Assembly: GCA_029264635.1 (NCBI GenBank)
Contig: JARIAA010000269.1
Coordinates: 1 to 5,048, forward strand
Source: Psychrobacter sp.
Lineage (GTDB): Bacteria > Pseudomonadota > Gammaproteobacteria > Pseudomonadales > Moraxellaceae
Direction of reading: 5' to 3'
DNA: 5,048 bases
Positions 1 to 5,048 of this stretch are shown here, one piece after another. The notes beneath the pieces are model-generated. The model saw only the letters and a program-made list of their open reading frames with translations, was not told the DNA's origin and searched no databases. Numbering within the stretch: position 1 is the first letter of the stretch; each line of letters begins with the position of its first letter. The position numbers were made by a program, and so were the translations under genes.

Positions 1-223
1 GCGTTTGCCAAAGATCGTTAAATCCCTGTAGACCAATAGTTGTCTGTTCGATGGCAGGAACCCAGCAAAAAGCTGGCAAGAGCACGCTTACCAAACCGCC
101 CAGTACAGGGATGATCAGGAGCATTAATAAAAACTTTGGACTCAAGCTGACCAGTCGAGTAAATAGATCGGTTTTATAAGGCGCGGTTGTGTTGACCGTT
201 TTATCATTTACCGATTGACTCAT
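1..223 (-). CDS. ynjC: YnjC-type ABC transporter permease, N-terminal part (runs off the window)
   Basis: This is the first 74 codons of an inner-membrane permease; the rest lies beyond the left edge. The start is the ATG at 223-221, overlapping the TGA stop of the upstream binding-protein gene as ATGA. A GGGG Shine-Dalgarno stretch (234-231) lies 7 nt before it, so translation is probably coupled. The product has a polar cytoplasmic N-terminus of about 30 residues, then a hydrophobic helix at about residues 31-53 (FLLMLLIIPVLGGLVSVLLP). After this comes an LLPAFCWVPAI segment, like the first-helix exit of YnjC/ThiP-type permeases. E. coli YnjC is about 510 residues with two permease halves, and a similar length is expected here. 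The identification rests mainly on position directly after ynjB and on this first helix; the EAA loop that contacts the ATPase is not in the window. A ynjD-like ATPase gene would be expected next. The substrate is unknown. Confidence 0.75.
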   Translation of the reverse strand, partial: MSQSVNDKTVNTTAPYKTDLFTRLVSLSPKFLLMLLIIPVLGGLVSVLLPAFCWVPAIEQTTIGLQGFNDLWQT

Positions 224-1530
224 TTGCTAACCCCATAACGCATCTGCCACCCTTGCATGATGGCATCAACCCAGCTTGGATGCGGCTCGCTGACAGTATG
301 TTTAATCGCATCAAAGGGGAGGGCGCTTGGATGCGGCTTTTTGTCTATAAATACTGCTTGCTGCTTAGGGCTTAGCATAGACTGCACCAGTACCGTTTTA
401 TCACCCCATATCGCAGGAGTTTGCTTGTACGCCTGTGCTTCAGGACTGAGCAAGAAGTTTGCGACCAATTGCGCCGCCTCTGGATGACTGGCGTTATAAG
501 GAATGCCGACAAAATGGGTGTTGCTCAAACTGCCATCACGCATCGCGTAACTGCGAATACTTTGCGGTAAATCATAACGCTGTACAGCAGCTGGAATCTC
601 GGGCGCTGAAAAGGTAAACGCGACGTTCAGTTCGGTGTCATCGACTAGGCGGCGCATCTGTGCCCCACTTTGCGTAAATTGTTTACCTTGTCGCCAAAGG
701 CTTGGGTGCAGCTCATCTAAGAAATCCCACAACGGCTCTAGCACTAACTCCTTGTTTTGCGCGCTAACAGGCAGGTTTAGCTGTGCGCTGATATTTTCGC
801 CCGTCTTAGCATCGTTTTGCTGATGCAGCATAATCAAAGCATACTTTAAAAAGCTCATCCCTAAAAAATCAGGCGGCTTTGGATAACTAAAACGTCCAGG
901 ATGCCGCTTTGTCCAACTTTTCAATTCGTTCAAAGTGGTTGGCGGTTTATCAAGCGCCAAACTATCATAATAAAAGGTCAGTGAAGCCTGTCCCCACGGC
1001 GACTCCATGCCATCTGTAGGAATGCCAAAATCAAGATTCACTGATGGATTGTTATCTGGATCAGTTAGTGAAAAGTTGGGTAGCTTGTTTGCCCAGCCTT
1101 TTAACAAGAGCGAGTTTTCACTCATAGTGGCAAAGTTTGCGCCATTGATCCAAATTAGATCAACACTACCTTTAGTATTATTATTGGCGGACTTTTCTGC
1201 CAGCACGCGGCTGACCGCTTCGCTGGTGTCGCTTAATTTGACATGGACTAATGTAATATTATATTGGTCATCAACTTGTTTGGCGGCCCACTGTAGATAG
1301 GCATTAATTTGTGGATCGCCGCCCCAGGCATGAAAATAGACGTCTTGGTTTTTGCCTAAGCTTTGTATTTGCTGCCAATGTAAGGGTTGTTCAGTACGGG
1401 CGGATTCATTGGATAAAGGGCTACTGGCAGAGAGGCTGGCAGAAATAGCCGCACAGACGCTCAGGGCTATGGCGTAAGTGCCATACCGAGTTAAGCGTTT
1501 TAAAGCTGGCAAGTAGGTAATAGGGTGCAT
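220..1530 (-). CDS. ynjB: YnjB-type ABC transporter periplasmic substrate-binding protein
   Basis: This encodes a 436-residue extracytoplasmic solute-binding protein of the YnjB family (COG4134), the partner of the YnjC permease downstream. Residues 10-36 form a Sec-type signal: basic KRLTR, a hydrophobic core (YAIALSVCAAIS) and a likely signal peptidase I site near SASLSA/SS at 31-37. Cys26 is preceded by L-S-V, a poor lipobox, so a lipoprotein is less likely. The mature part shows the family hallmark DLIWINGANF (124-133), an SPWGQASLTFYYDS strand-hinge segment (177-190), and the VGIPYNASHPEAAQLVANFLLSPEAQ pattern (341-366) common to Fe/thiamine/spermidine-type binding proteins. The frame stays open upstream to a TTG at 1569, but the ATG at 1530 is chosen because GAGGT lies 10 nt before it and the signal peptide then has a normal n-region. 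The gene starts 7 nt after the oxidoreductase stop. The ligand is not known for this family and cannot be deduced here. Confidence 0.87.
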   Translation of the reverse strand: MHPITYLPALKRLTRYGTYAIALSVCAAISASLSASSPLSNESARTEQPLHWQQIQSLGKNQDVYFHAWGGDPQINAYLQWAAKQVDDQYNITLVHVKLSDTSEAVSRVLAEKSANNNTKGSVDLIWINGANFATMSENSLLLKGWANKLPNFSLTDPDNNPSVNLDFGIPTDGMESPWGQASLTFYYDSLALDKPPTTLNELKSWTKRHPGRFSYPKPPDFLGMSFLKYALIMLHQQNDAKTGENISAQLNLPVSAQNKELVLEPLWDFLDELHPSLWRQGKQFTQSGAQMRRLVDDTELNVAFTFSAPEIPAAVQRYDLPQSIRSYAMRDGSLSNTHFVGIPYNASHPEAAQLVANFLLSPEAQAYKQTPAIWGDKTVLVQSMLSPKQQAVFIDKKPHPSALPFDAIKHTVSEPHPSWVDAIMQGWQMRYGVSK

Positions 1531-1537
1531 CTGTTGG

Positions 1538-3709
1538 CTAACCTCGGCGCCACGTATGGTATTTTTCAAGCAAGTTTAATACTTTTTCAGGTGCATGATT
1601 GCGCTTCCATTCACCAGCCACGTATTTATTGCCCTCCGCCCATGTCGGATACATATGAATGGTGCCTAGTATCTTATTGAGCCCCAAACCATGTTTCATG
1701 GCCAGTATAAACTCGCTCATAAAGTCGCCAGCGTGCTCAGCAACGATGGTCACGCCCAGTATTTTATCTTTACCTTTTGGGGTAATGACTTTAATAAACC
1801 CATAATTTGCGCTGTCGCTAACGGCGCGGTCTAGATCTTTAAAGTCATAGTGAGTGACTTCAAAGTCGATGCCTTTTTCCATCGCTTCTTGCTCATTTAA
1901 GCCCACGCGTGCAACTTCTGGATCTATAAAGGTCGTCCAAGGTATCACGCGGTAATCAACTTTAAACTTCTTTAAATGTCCAAACAAACCATTGACGGCG
2001 GCGTACCAAGCCTGATGGGATGCCACATGGGTAAACAGATAAGGACCGACGACATCTCCTGCGGCATAAATGTTGGGGTAAAGGGTTTCTAAGTAATCAT
2101 CGGTGTCAATCATCTTACGTTTGGTTTCGATACCTAAAGCTTCAAGTCCATAACCCTCAAGGCGCGCAGTGCGTCCAACTGCACAAAGTAATTCGTCATA
2201 TTCAATCGCGATTTCTTGCTTGTTTTGACTGGTAATCAGCGGCTCTACGATAATATATTTTTTACCGCCGCGCGCCTCACAGCGAATCGCTTGATGCAAG
2301 GTAAGAACGTTTACGCCGCTCTCGACAAGCACTTGGTGAGCAAGGTTTGAGACATCTATATCCTCTTTTTTGAGCAGGCGCGCGCCTCTTTCGATTTGGG
2401 TGACAGCGGAGCCTAATCGGGCAAAAGCCTGTGCCAATTCAGAGCCAATAGGACCACCACCGAGTACCACCAGTTTTTTGGGCGGCACATCTAACTTGCT
2501 AAACTTCTCCCACATCGTATCACTGGTCACGTAACCTGTGTCTTTTAATCCTGGCAAGTCTGGAACAAAGGGACGTGCGCCTGTAGCAATAACAATCGTA
2601 CGTGCGGTTAGTCTTTGGATGCCGCCATCATTGAGAGCAATCTCTATGGTCCATGGGTCTACAAAGGTTGCATAACCTTTTAAGACATCGACTCCCAAGT
2701 TAGTATAGCGCTCTACACTATCATTTGGGGCGATGTCAGCGATGATTTTGTGAATACGGGTCATGATGTTTTTGAACGCAAATTGTGGCTCGGTATTATC
2801 AAGACCATAGCGTTCGCCATGGCGCATCTGCTCTGCAACTTTAGCGCTTTTGATGAGTGCTTTACTGGGCACGCAGCCGTAATTTAAACAGTCGCCGCCC
2901 ATCTCACCCGCTTCAATCAACGTCACCTTTGCTTTAACGGTCGCTGCGATATAGCTGGTCACTAAACCGCCTGCACACGCACCGATCACAATCATATTGC
3001 GATCGAATTTTTTGGGTTTCGTATAGTTTTTATAGACGCGGCGTTTTTTTAGTAGGTTTAATATGCCTTTCGCTATCAGCGGGAAAAACCCTAATAGCGC
3101 AAATGAGACAATCAGATTAAAAGATAGAATACCTGATAAGCTGTCAATCTGAGCCAGCTGAGTGCCTGCATTGACATAGACAAAGGTGCCAGCCAGCATA
3201 CCGATTTGGCTGACCCAGTAAAATGTCCATGTCTTAATCGCTGTCAGACCCATTAATAAATTGATAATAAAAAAGGGAAATATCGGTACTAAGCGCAGGG
3301 TAAATAGATAAAAAGCCCCTTCTTTTTTGATCCCTTTGTCGATGGATGTTAGGCGGTCAAAAAAGCGCTGCTGAATCGTATCTCTCAGCAAATAACGGGA
3401 AGTCAAAAACGCCAATGTTGCGCCAATACTAGACGCAAATGACGCGACCAATAAACCCTGCACTAAACCAAATAAAGCGCCTGCCGCCAAGGTCAAAATT
3501 GCTGCACCAGGTAACGACAATGCCGTGACGAATACGTAGAGCAAAAAGAAACCACCCATGATTAATAACGGTGAATCAGCTTTGTACTGATCAAACTGAG
3601 CCATTGAGCCTTTTAAGCCCTCAAGGGTTAATAAATCGTTGAGACCAAAGTAAAAAAAGCCAACAATCAGAGCAAGTACCGCAACTACTAGTAGTATTTT
3701 TTTATTCAT
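1538..3709 (-). CDS. TVP38/TMEM64 membrane domain fused to FAD-dependent pyridine nucleotide-disulfide oxidoreductase
   Basis: This is a 723-residue two-part inner-membrane flavoenzyme. Residues 5-22 are a first helix. Residues about 47-220 form the TVP38/TMEM64 (SNARE-associated, VTT/DedA-like) domain, with the ALSLPGAAILTLAAGALFG segment (63-81) and the R139-P142-P145-N150-G154 motif. A basic linker (221-237) leads to the oxidoreductase. This has an FAD Rossmann motif at 243-248 (GACAGG, with Cys245 replacing the usual second Gly), E266, redox cysteines C274 and C279 in GGDCLNYGCVPSK, ATGARP (375-380), a second dinucleotide site GGGPIG (417-422) ending at E440, AAGD (549-552), and a dimerisation domain from about 585 with YPTWAE (687-692). 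E440 hints at NADH preference (inference). It lacks the N-terminal heavy-metal domain and C-terminal Cys pair of MerA, so it is not a classical mercuric reductase despite likely annotation as one. The ATG at 3709 has GGA 6 nt upstream. E. coli has free-standing TVP38 proteins (YdjX, YdjZ) beside ynjB. The electron acceptor is unknown. Confidence 0.94.
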   Translation of the reverse strand: MNKKILLVVAVLALIVGFFYFGLNDLLTLEGLKGSMAQFDQYKADSPLLIMGGFFLLYVFVTALSLPGAAILTLAAGALFGLVQGLLVASFASSIGATLAFLTSRYLLRDTIQQRFFDRLTSIDKGIKKEGAFYLFTLRLVPIFPFFIINLLMGLTAIKTWTFYWVSQIGMLAGTFVYVNAGTQLAQIDSLSGILSFNLIVSFALLGFFPLIAKGILNLLKKRRVYKNYTKPKKFDRNMIVIGACAGGLVTSYIAATVKAKVTLIEAGEMGGDCLNYGCVPSKALIKSAKVAEQMRHGERYGLDNTEPQFAFKNIMTRIHKIIADIAPNDSVERYTNLGVDVLKGYATFVDPWTIEIALNDGGIQRLTARTIVIATGARPFVPDLPGLKDTGYVTSDTMWEKFSKLDVPPKKLVVLGGGPIGSELAQAFARLGSAVTQIERGARLLKKEDIDVSNLAHQVLVESGVNVLTLHQAIRCEARGGKKYIIVEPLITSQNKQEIAIEYDELLCAVGRTARLEGYGLEALGIETKRKMIDTDDYLETLYPNIYAAGDVVGPYLFTHVASHQAWYAAVNGLFGHLKKFKVDYRVIPWTTFIDPEVARVGLNEQEAMEKGIDFEVTHYDFKDLDRAVSDSANYGFIKVITPKGKDKILGVTIVAEHAGDFMSEFILAMKHGLGLNKILGTIHMYPTWAEGNKYVAGEWKRNHAPEKVLNLLEKYHTWRRG
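1541..1545 (-). promoter_or_regulatory. Shine-Dalgarno site of ynjB, inside the end of the upstream gene
   Basis: On the minus strand GAGGT sits 10 nt before the ATG at 1530. It lies in the last sense codons of the oxidoreductase gene, whose TAG stop is at 1540-1538. This site decides the ynjB start in favour of 1530 over the in-frame TTG at 1569. It also implies that ribosomes finishing the upstream gene feed ynjB translation. Confidence 0.6.
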
Positions 3710-3742
3710 AGAACATCCGTACAGCGAATATGAGAAGGAGAA

Positions 3743-3748
3743 CTTATA
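3743..3748 (-). promoter_or_regulatory. Possible -10 box for the oxidoreductase-ynjBC unit
   Basis: TATAAG on the minus strand matches five of six positions of the sigma-70 -10 consensus and would give a leader of roughly 25-30 nt before the ATG at 3709. No good -35 hexamer lies 16-18 bp upstream. A TTGCCA (five of six to TTGACA) occurs further upstream, at about 3793-3798, but pairs only with a poor -10 (TCTAAA) at a 19-bp spacing. This is a weak call. Confidence 0.22.
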
Positions 3749-3915
3749 GGTTTTTGGCGTAACATTTTTAGAGTGAATTGACGATAGCAACTGGCAAGGG
3801 TTAAGCACATGTCGCATCAGCAAATAAAGTATTTTGATACAAAGCATGATTAAATTTGAATAAAAGTTTCAAAAACAAAGCGTTACTTGATTAATTCGCT
3901 AGCAAAACAGTCTAG

Positions 3916-3929
3916 TATTATTATATGAT
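3916..3929 (+). promoter_or_regulatory. Possible -10 region for the acylase gene
   Basis: The run TATTATTATATGAT holds two overlapping -10-like hexamers, TATTAT (3916-3921) and TATGAT (3924-3929), each five of six to consensus. Upstream TTGATT (3887-3892) is too far away for ideal spacing, and the sequence 17 bp upstream of either hexamer is a poor -35. A TTGGCA (3934-3939) downstream is a good -35 but has no matching -10 at 16-18 bp. The leader would be about 90-105 nt. Confidence 0.22.
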
Positions 3930-3994
3930 TTACTTGGCAATAAAAGGAATTTATTGACCGTTTAAAGCTACGTAGGCGACAGTATGGCAGCTTT

Positions 3995-4014
3995 GAACCA
4001 TACCAATGAACCAT
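3995..4014 (+). repeat. Direct repeat of GAACCAT, 13-bp period
   Basis: GAACCAT occurs at 3995-4001 and again at 4008-4014, separated by ACCAAT, just upstream of the acylase start. The spacing is a little more than one helical turn, and the repeat falls in the presumed 5' leader of the acylase mRNA. It may be chance; no further copy of the pair is obvious in the region. Confidence 0.4.
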
Positions 4015-4028
4015 GGATGGTGATTATA

Positions 4029-5048
4029 ATGAAACCTAACGTTTTTAAATACCGTATACCGACACTCACGCTACTGACGGTGGCAGTCTCATTAGGGTTA
4101 TCTAGCTGTTCAGATAACGACAATAATTTTACTGACAAATCCGCTTCTTCTACTTATTCGGCTGATATTCAGCGTACCCAATTTGGCATACCGCACATCA
4201 CTGCATCGGACTATAAAGGACTTGGCTATGGCGTCGGTTATGCCTTTGCTGAGGACAATATCTGCTCTTTGGCGCGAGAGATTGTTGTGTCCAAGGGCCA
4301 AAGCATGCTTTATCTTGGGCAAGAAGGCAGTGCTGATAGTGATGTTTTTTATACCTGGTACAACTCTCCAGAGAGACGCAAGACGTTTTTAGCTGCTCAA
4401 GATCCAGAGGTTATTGACGCAATCACAGGTTATGCGGCAGGTTACAGCCGCTACCTACGTGATAAAGGGGTCGATAACATCGATCCTGACTGTGCAAGCA
4501 CAGACTGGGTACGCGAGATTGGCGTTGATGATTTATTGGCCGTTTATGGCAAAGCCAATTTGCGTGGTGGCCTATCAAACTTTGTCGCGCCAATCGTTAA
4601 GGCGGCACCGCCTGCACAGAACGGGGTGATGGGCAGTAGTAGAATGCGCACTATCGCTCCAGAGCCAGAGCCAGAGACGGAAGCTGATTTTGATATGGGC
4701 ACAGTCAATGTGCTTGAGGGCGGCAGTAATGCTTATGCACTAGGCAGCGAGGTGACAGGCACGACCAGCGGCATCTTATACGGTAACCCGCATGAACCAT
4801 GGAACGGTGTTCAGCGCTTTTATGAATTTCATTTAACCCTGCCAGGTGAGCTTGACGTCATGGGTGCTGGGCAACAAGGCCAACCTTTCCCTAATATTGG
4901 CTTCAATAAAGACGTCGCTTGGAGTCACACCGTTTCTACCGCCAAACGTTTCACGCTTTATCAGCTGAATTTAGTCAATGGCGATCCGATGAAGTACAAT
5001 TACAAAAATAGCAATGGCGTCTTTGAACAGCGCGATATCAAAGCGGTA
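4029..5048 (+). CDS. Penicillin-amidase family acylase (AHL/aculeacin acylase, PvdQ-like), lipoprotein, N-terminal part
   Basis: These are the first 340 residues of an N-terminal-nucleophile hydrolase that removes acyl chains from amides; the family usually runs to about 750-850 residues, so more than half is off the right edge. Residues 1-26 are a lipoprotein signal with lipobox LSSC (Cys27). Ser at +2 predicts release to the outer membrane. The alpha-chain region shows QRTQFGIPHITASDYKGLG (48-66) and GYGVGYAFAEDN (67-78); Cys79 and Cys155 may pair. A Pro-Glu-rich linker (211-219) precedes the self-cleavage site Gly232/Ser233 in EGGSNAYALGS. Taking Ser233 as beta-1, His255 is beta-23 and Val302 is beta-70, exactly the spacing of the PvdQ catalytic and oxyanion-hole residues; the catalytic Asn lies outside. 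NPHEPWNGVQRFYEFHLTLPG and AWSHTVSTAKRFTLYQL match the AHL/aculeacin acylase branch rather than penicillin G acylase. The start at 4029 is preferred over in-frame ATGs at 3984 and 4017 because it gives a compact signal; its Shine-Dalgarno (GGTG, 6 nt upstream) is weak. The substrate is uncertain. Confidence 0.93.
   Translation, partial: MKPNVFKYRIPTLTLLTVAVSLGLSSCSDNDNNFTDKSASSTYSADIQRTQFGIPHITASDYKGLGYGVGYAFAEDNICSLAREIVVSKGQSMLYLGQEGSADSDVFYTWYNSPERRKTFLAAQDPEVIDAITGYAAGYSRYLRDKGVDNIDPDCASTDWVREIGVDDLLAVYGKANLRGGLSNFVAPIVKAAPPAQNGVMGSSRMRTIAPEPEPETEADFDMGTVNVLEGGSNAYALGSEVTGTTSGILYGNPHEPWNGVQRFYEFHLTLPGELDVMGAGQQGQPFPNIGFNKDVAWSHTVSTAKRFTLYQLNLVNGDPMKYNYKNSNGVFEQRDIKAV
4098..4109 (+). other. 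Lipobox LSSC of the acylase
   Basis: Codons 24-27 read Leu-Ser-Ser-Cys after a hydrophobic stretch (residues 12-24) preceded by Lys7 and Arg9. This fits the signal peptidase II consensus. Ser28 at +2 is not an inner-membrane retention signal under the E. coli +2 rule. Confidence 0.85.
4659..4676 (+). repeat. Three tandem CCAGAG hexamers in the acylase linker
   Basis: CCAGAG is repeated three times in frame (4659-4664, 4665-4670, 4671-4676), encoding Pro-Glu three times at residues 211-216. The array lies 16 residues before the autoproteolytic Ser233, in the stretch expected to be the spacer between alpha and beta chains. Slippage here would add or remove Pro-Glu pairs without shifting the frame. 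Confidence 0.85.
4722..4727 (+). other. Predicted autoproteolytic junction Gly232/Ser233
   Basis: GGC AGT encodes the Gly-Ser pair of the GSNAYALGS motif. In this family the precursor cuts itself before the Ser, whose freed amino group and hydroxyl form the nucleophile. The assignment is supported by His255 (codon 4791-4793) at beta-23 and Val302 (codon 4932-4934) at beta-70. Confidence 0.88.

Larger units (their letters stand above)
3710..4028. other. Divergent intergenic region (319 bp)
   Basis: This AT-rich spacer separates the leftward oxidoreductase-ynjBC unit from the rightward acylase gene and must hold promoters for both. I see no tRNA, no convincing terminator hairpin and no clear operator palindrome; CTACGTAG at 3968-3975 is only an 8-bp palindrome. 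The AT-richest core is 3841-3960. Weak promoter-like hexamers and a heptamer direct repeat are listed separately. The minus strand stays open from 3847 to the oxidoreductase start, but the encoded stretch does not look like protein. Confidence 0.8.

Noticed and set aside
257..1300. Short plus-strand open frames at 257-487, 635-823 and 1007-1300
   Set aside because: They lie opposite the well-supported ynjB gene, lack recognisable domains and look like antisense shadows.
1531..1569. TTG start giving ynjB 13 more residues
   Set aside because: It would overlap the upstream gene by 32 bp and lengthen the signal n-region, and it has no clear Shine-Dalgarno. The ATG at 1530 has GAGGT 10 nt upstream.
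1538..3709. Mercuric reductase (merA) as the identity of the oxidoreductase
   Set aside because: There is no N-terminal GMTCxxC-type metal domain, no C-terminal vicinal Cys pair and no mer genes nearby; the TVP38 domain and ynjBC context point elsewhere.
3735..3740. AAGGAG Shine-Dalgarno-like sequence on the plus strand
   Set aside because: No ATG or GTG follows within range, and the only nearby TTG is followed within two codons by TAA.
3710..3847. In-frame 46-codon extension upstream of the oxidoreductase ATG at 3709
   Set aside because: The extension is compositionally unlike protein and would place a second stretch before a clear membrane N-terminus (MNKKILLVV). A GGA Shine-Dalgarno 6 nt before 3709 supports the shorter start. 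The region also has to hold the promoter.
4006..4017. 12-bp exact match between the acylase leader and codons at 4792-4803 (ATGAACCATGGA)
   Set aside because: About one such 12-mer pair is expected by chance in a 5-kb window, and no flanking similarity extends it.
3984..4028. In-frame ATGs at 3984 and 4017 as acylase starts
   Set aside because: AGG lies 7 nt before 3984, so this start is possible, but it adds 15 residues with no positive charge before a normal lipoprotein signal. The start at 4029 gives a standard 26-residue signal.
4025..4030. Perfect TATAAT on the plus strand
   Set aside because: It overlaps the acylase start codon, has no -35 partner (ACCAAT at the right spacing), and no alternative start lies soon downstream.
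4110..4629. Short open frames at 4110-4322 (minus), 4183-4392 and 4414-4629 (plus)
   Set aside because: All lie within the acylase coding region in other frames and encode nothing recognisable.

Overview
The window looks like chromosomal DNA of a gammaproteobacterium with a moderate, slightly AT-leaning base composition, probably of the Moraxellaceae (Psychrobacter/Acinetobacter type). That placement rests only on protein style and composition by eye. No RNA gene, CRISPR array, insertion sequence, integrase or phage gene was found, and the gene-sized open frames are intact with similar codon use.

Layout. Three genes run leftward on the minus strand as one tightly packed unit. In transcription order they are: (1) a 723-residue inner-membrane protein (1538-3709) that joins a TVP38/TMEM64 (VTT/DedA-like) membrane domain to a complete pyridine nucleotide-disulfide oxidoreductase; (2) a YnjB-type periplasmic solute-binding protein (220-1530) starting 7 nt after the stop of the first gene; (3) the first 74 residues of a YnjC-type ABC permease (1-223), whose ATG overlaps the ynjB stop as ATGA. 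A 319-bp AT-rich divergent intergenic region (3710-4028) follows. Reading rightward from it is the first 340 residues of a penicillin-amidase-family N-terminal-nucleophile hydrolase, closest in motifs to acyl-homoserine-lactone/aculeacin acylases (PvdQ type), with a lipoprotein signal.

How the genes fit together. From memory, E. coli carries ydjX-ydjY-ydjZ-ynjA-ynjB-ynjC-ynjD-ynjE together, with YdjX and YdjZ being TVP38 proteins. The minus-strand unit here is the same association, with the TVP38 domain physically fused to a flavin disulfide reductase. This supports a joint role for a membrane-bound NAD(P)H-dependent redox enzyme and a YnjBCD importer. The transported substrate and the electron acceptor are unknown and cannot be read from the sequence. 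The divergent acylase is probably a separate transcription unit acting in the periplasm or at the outer membrane.

The most unusual details are a cysteine in place of the central glycine of the FAD-binding GxGxxG motif, a Tyr in place of the His of the usual C-terminal HPT motif, and the combination of a lipobox and a Pro-Glu repeat linker in a PvdQ-like acylase. No clearly new defence, mobile or regulatory system is visible.
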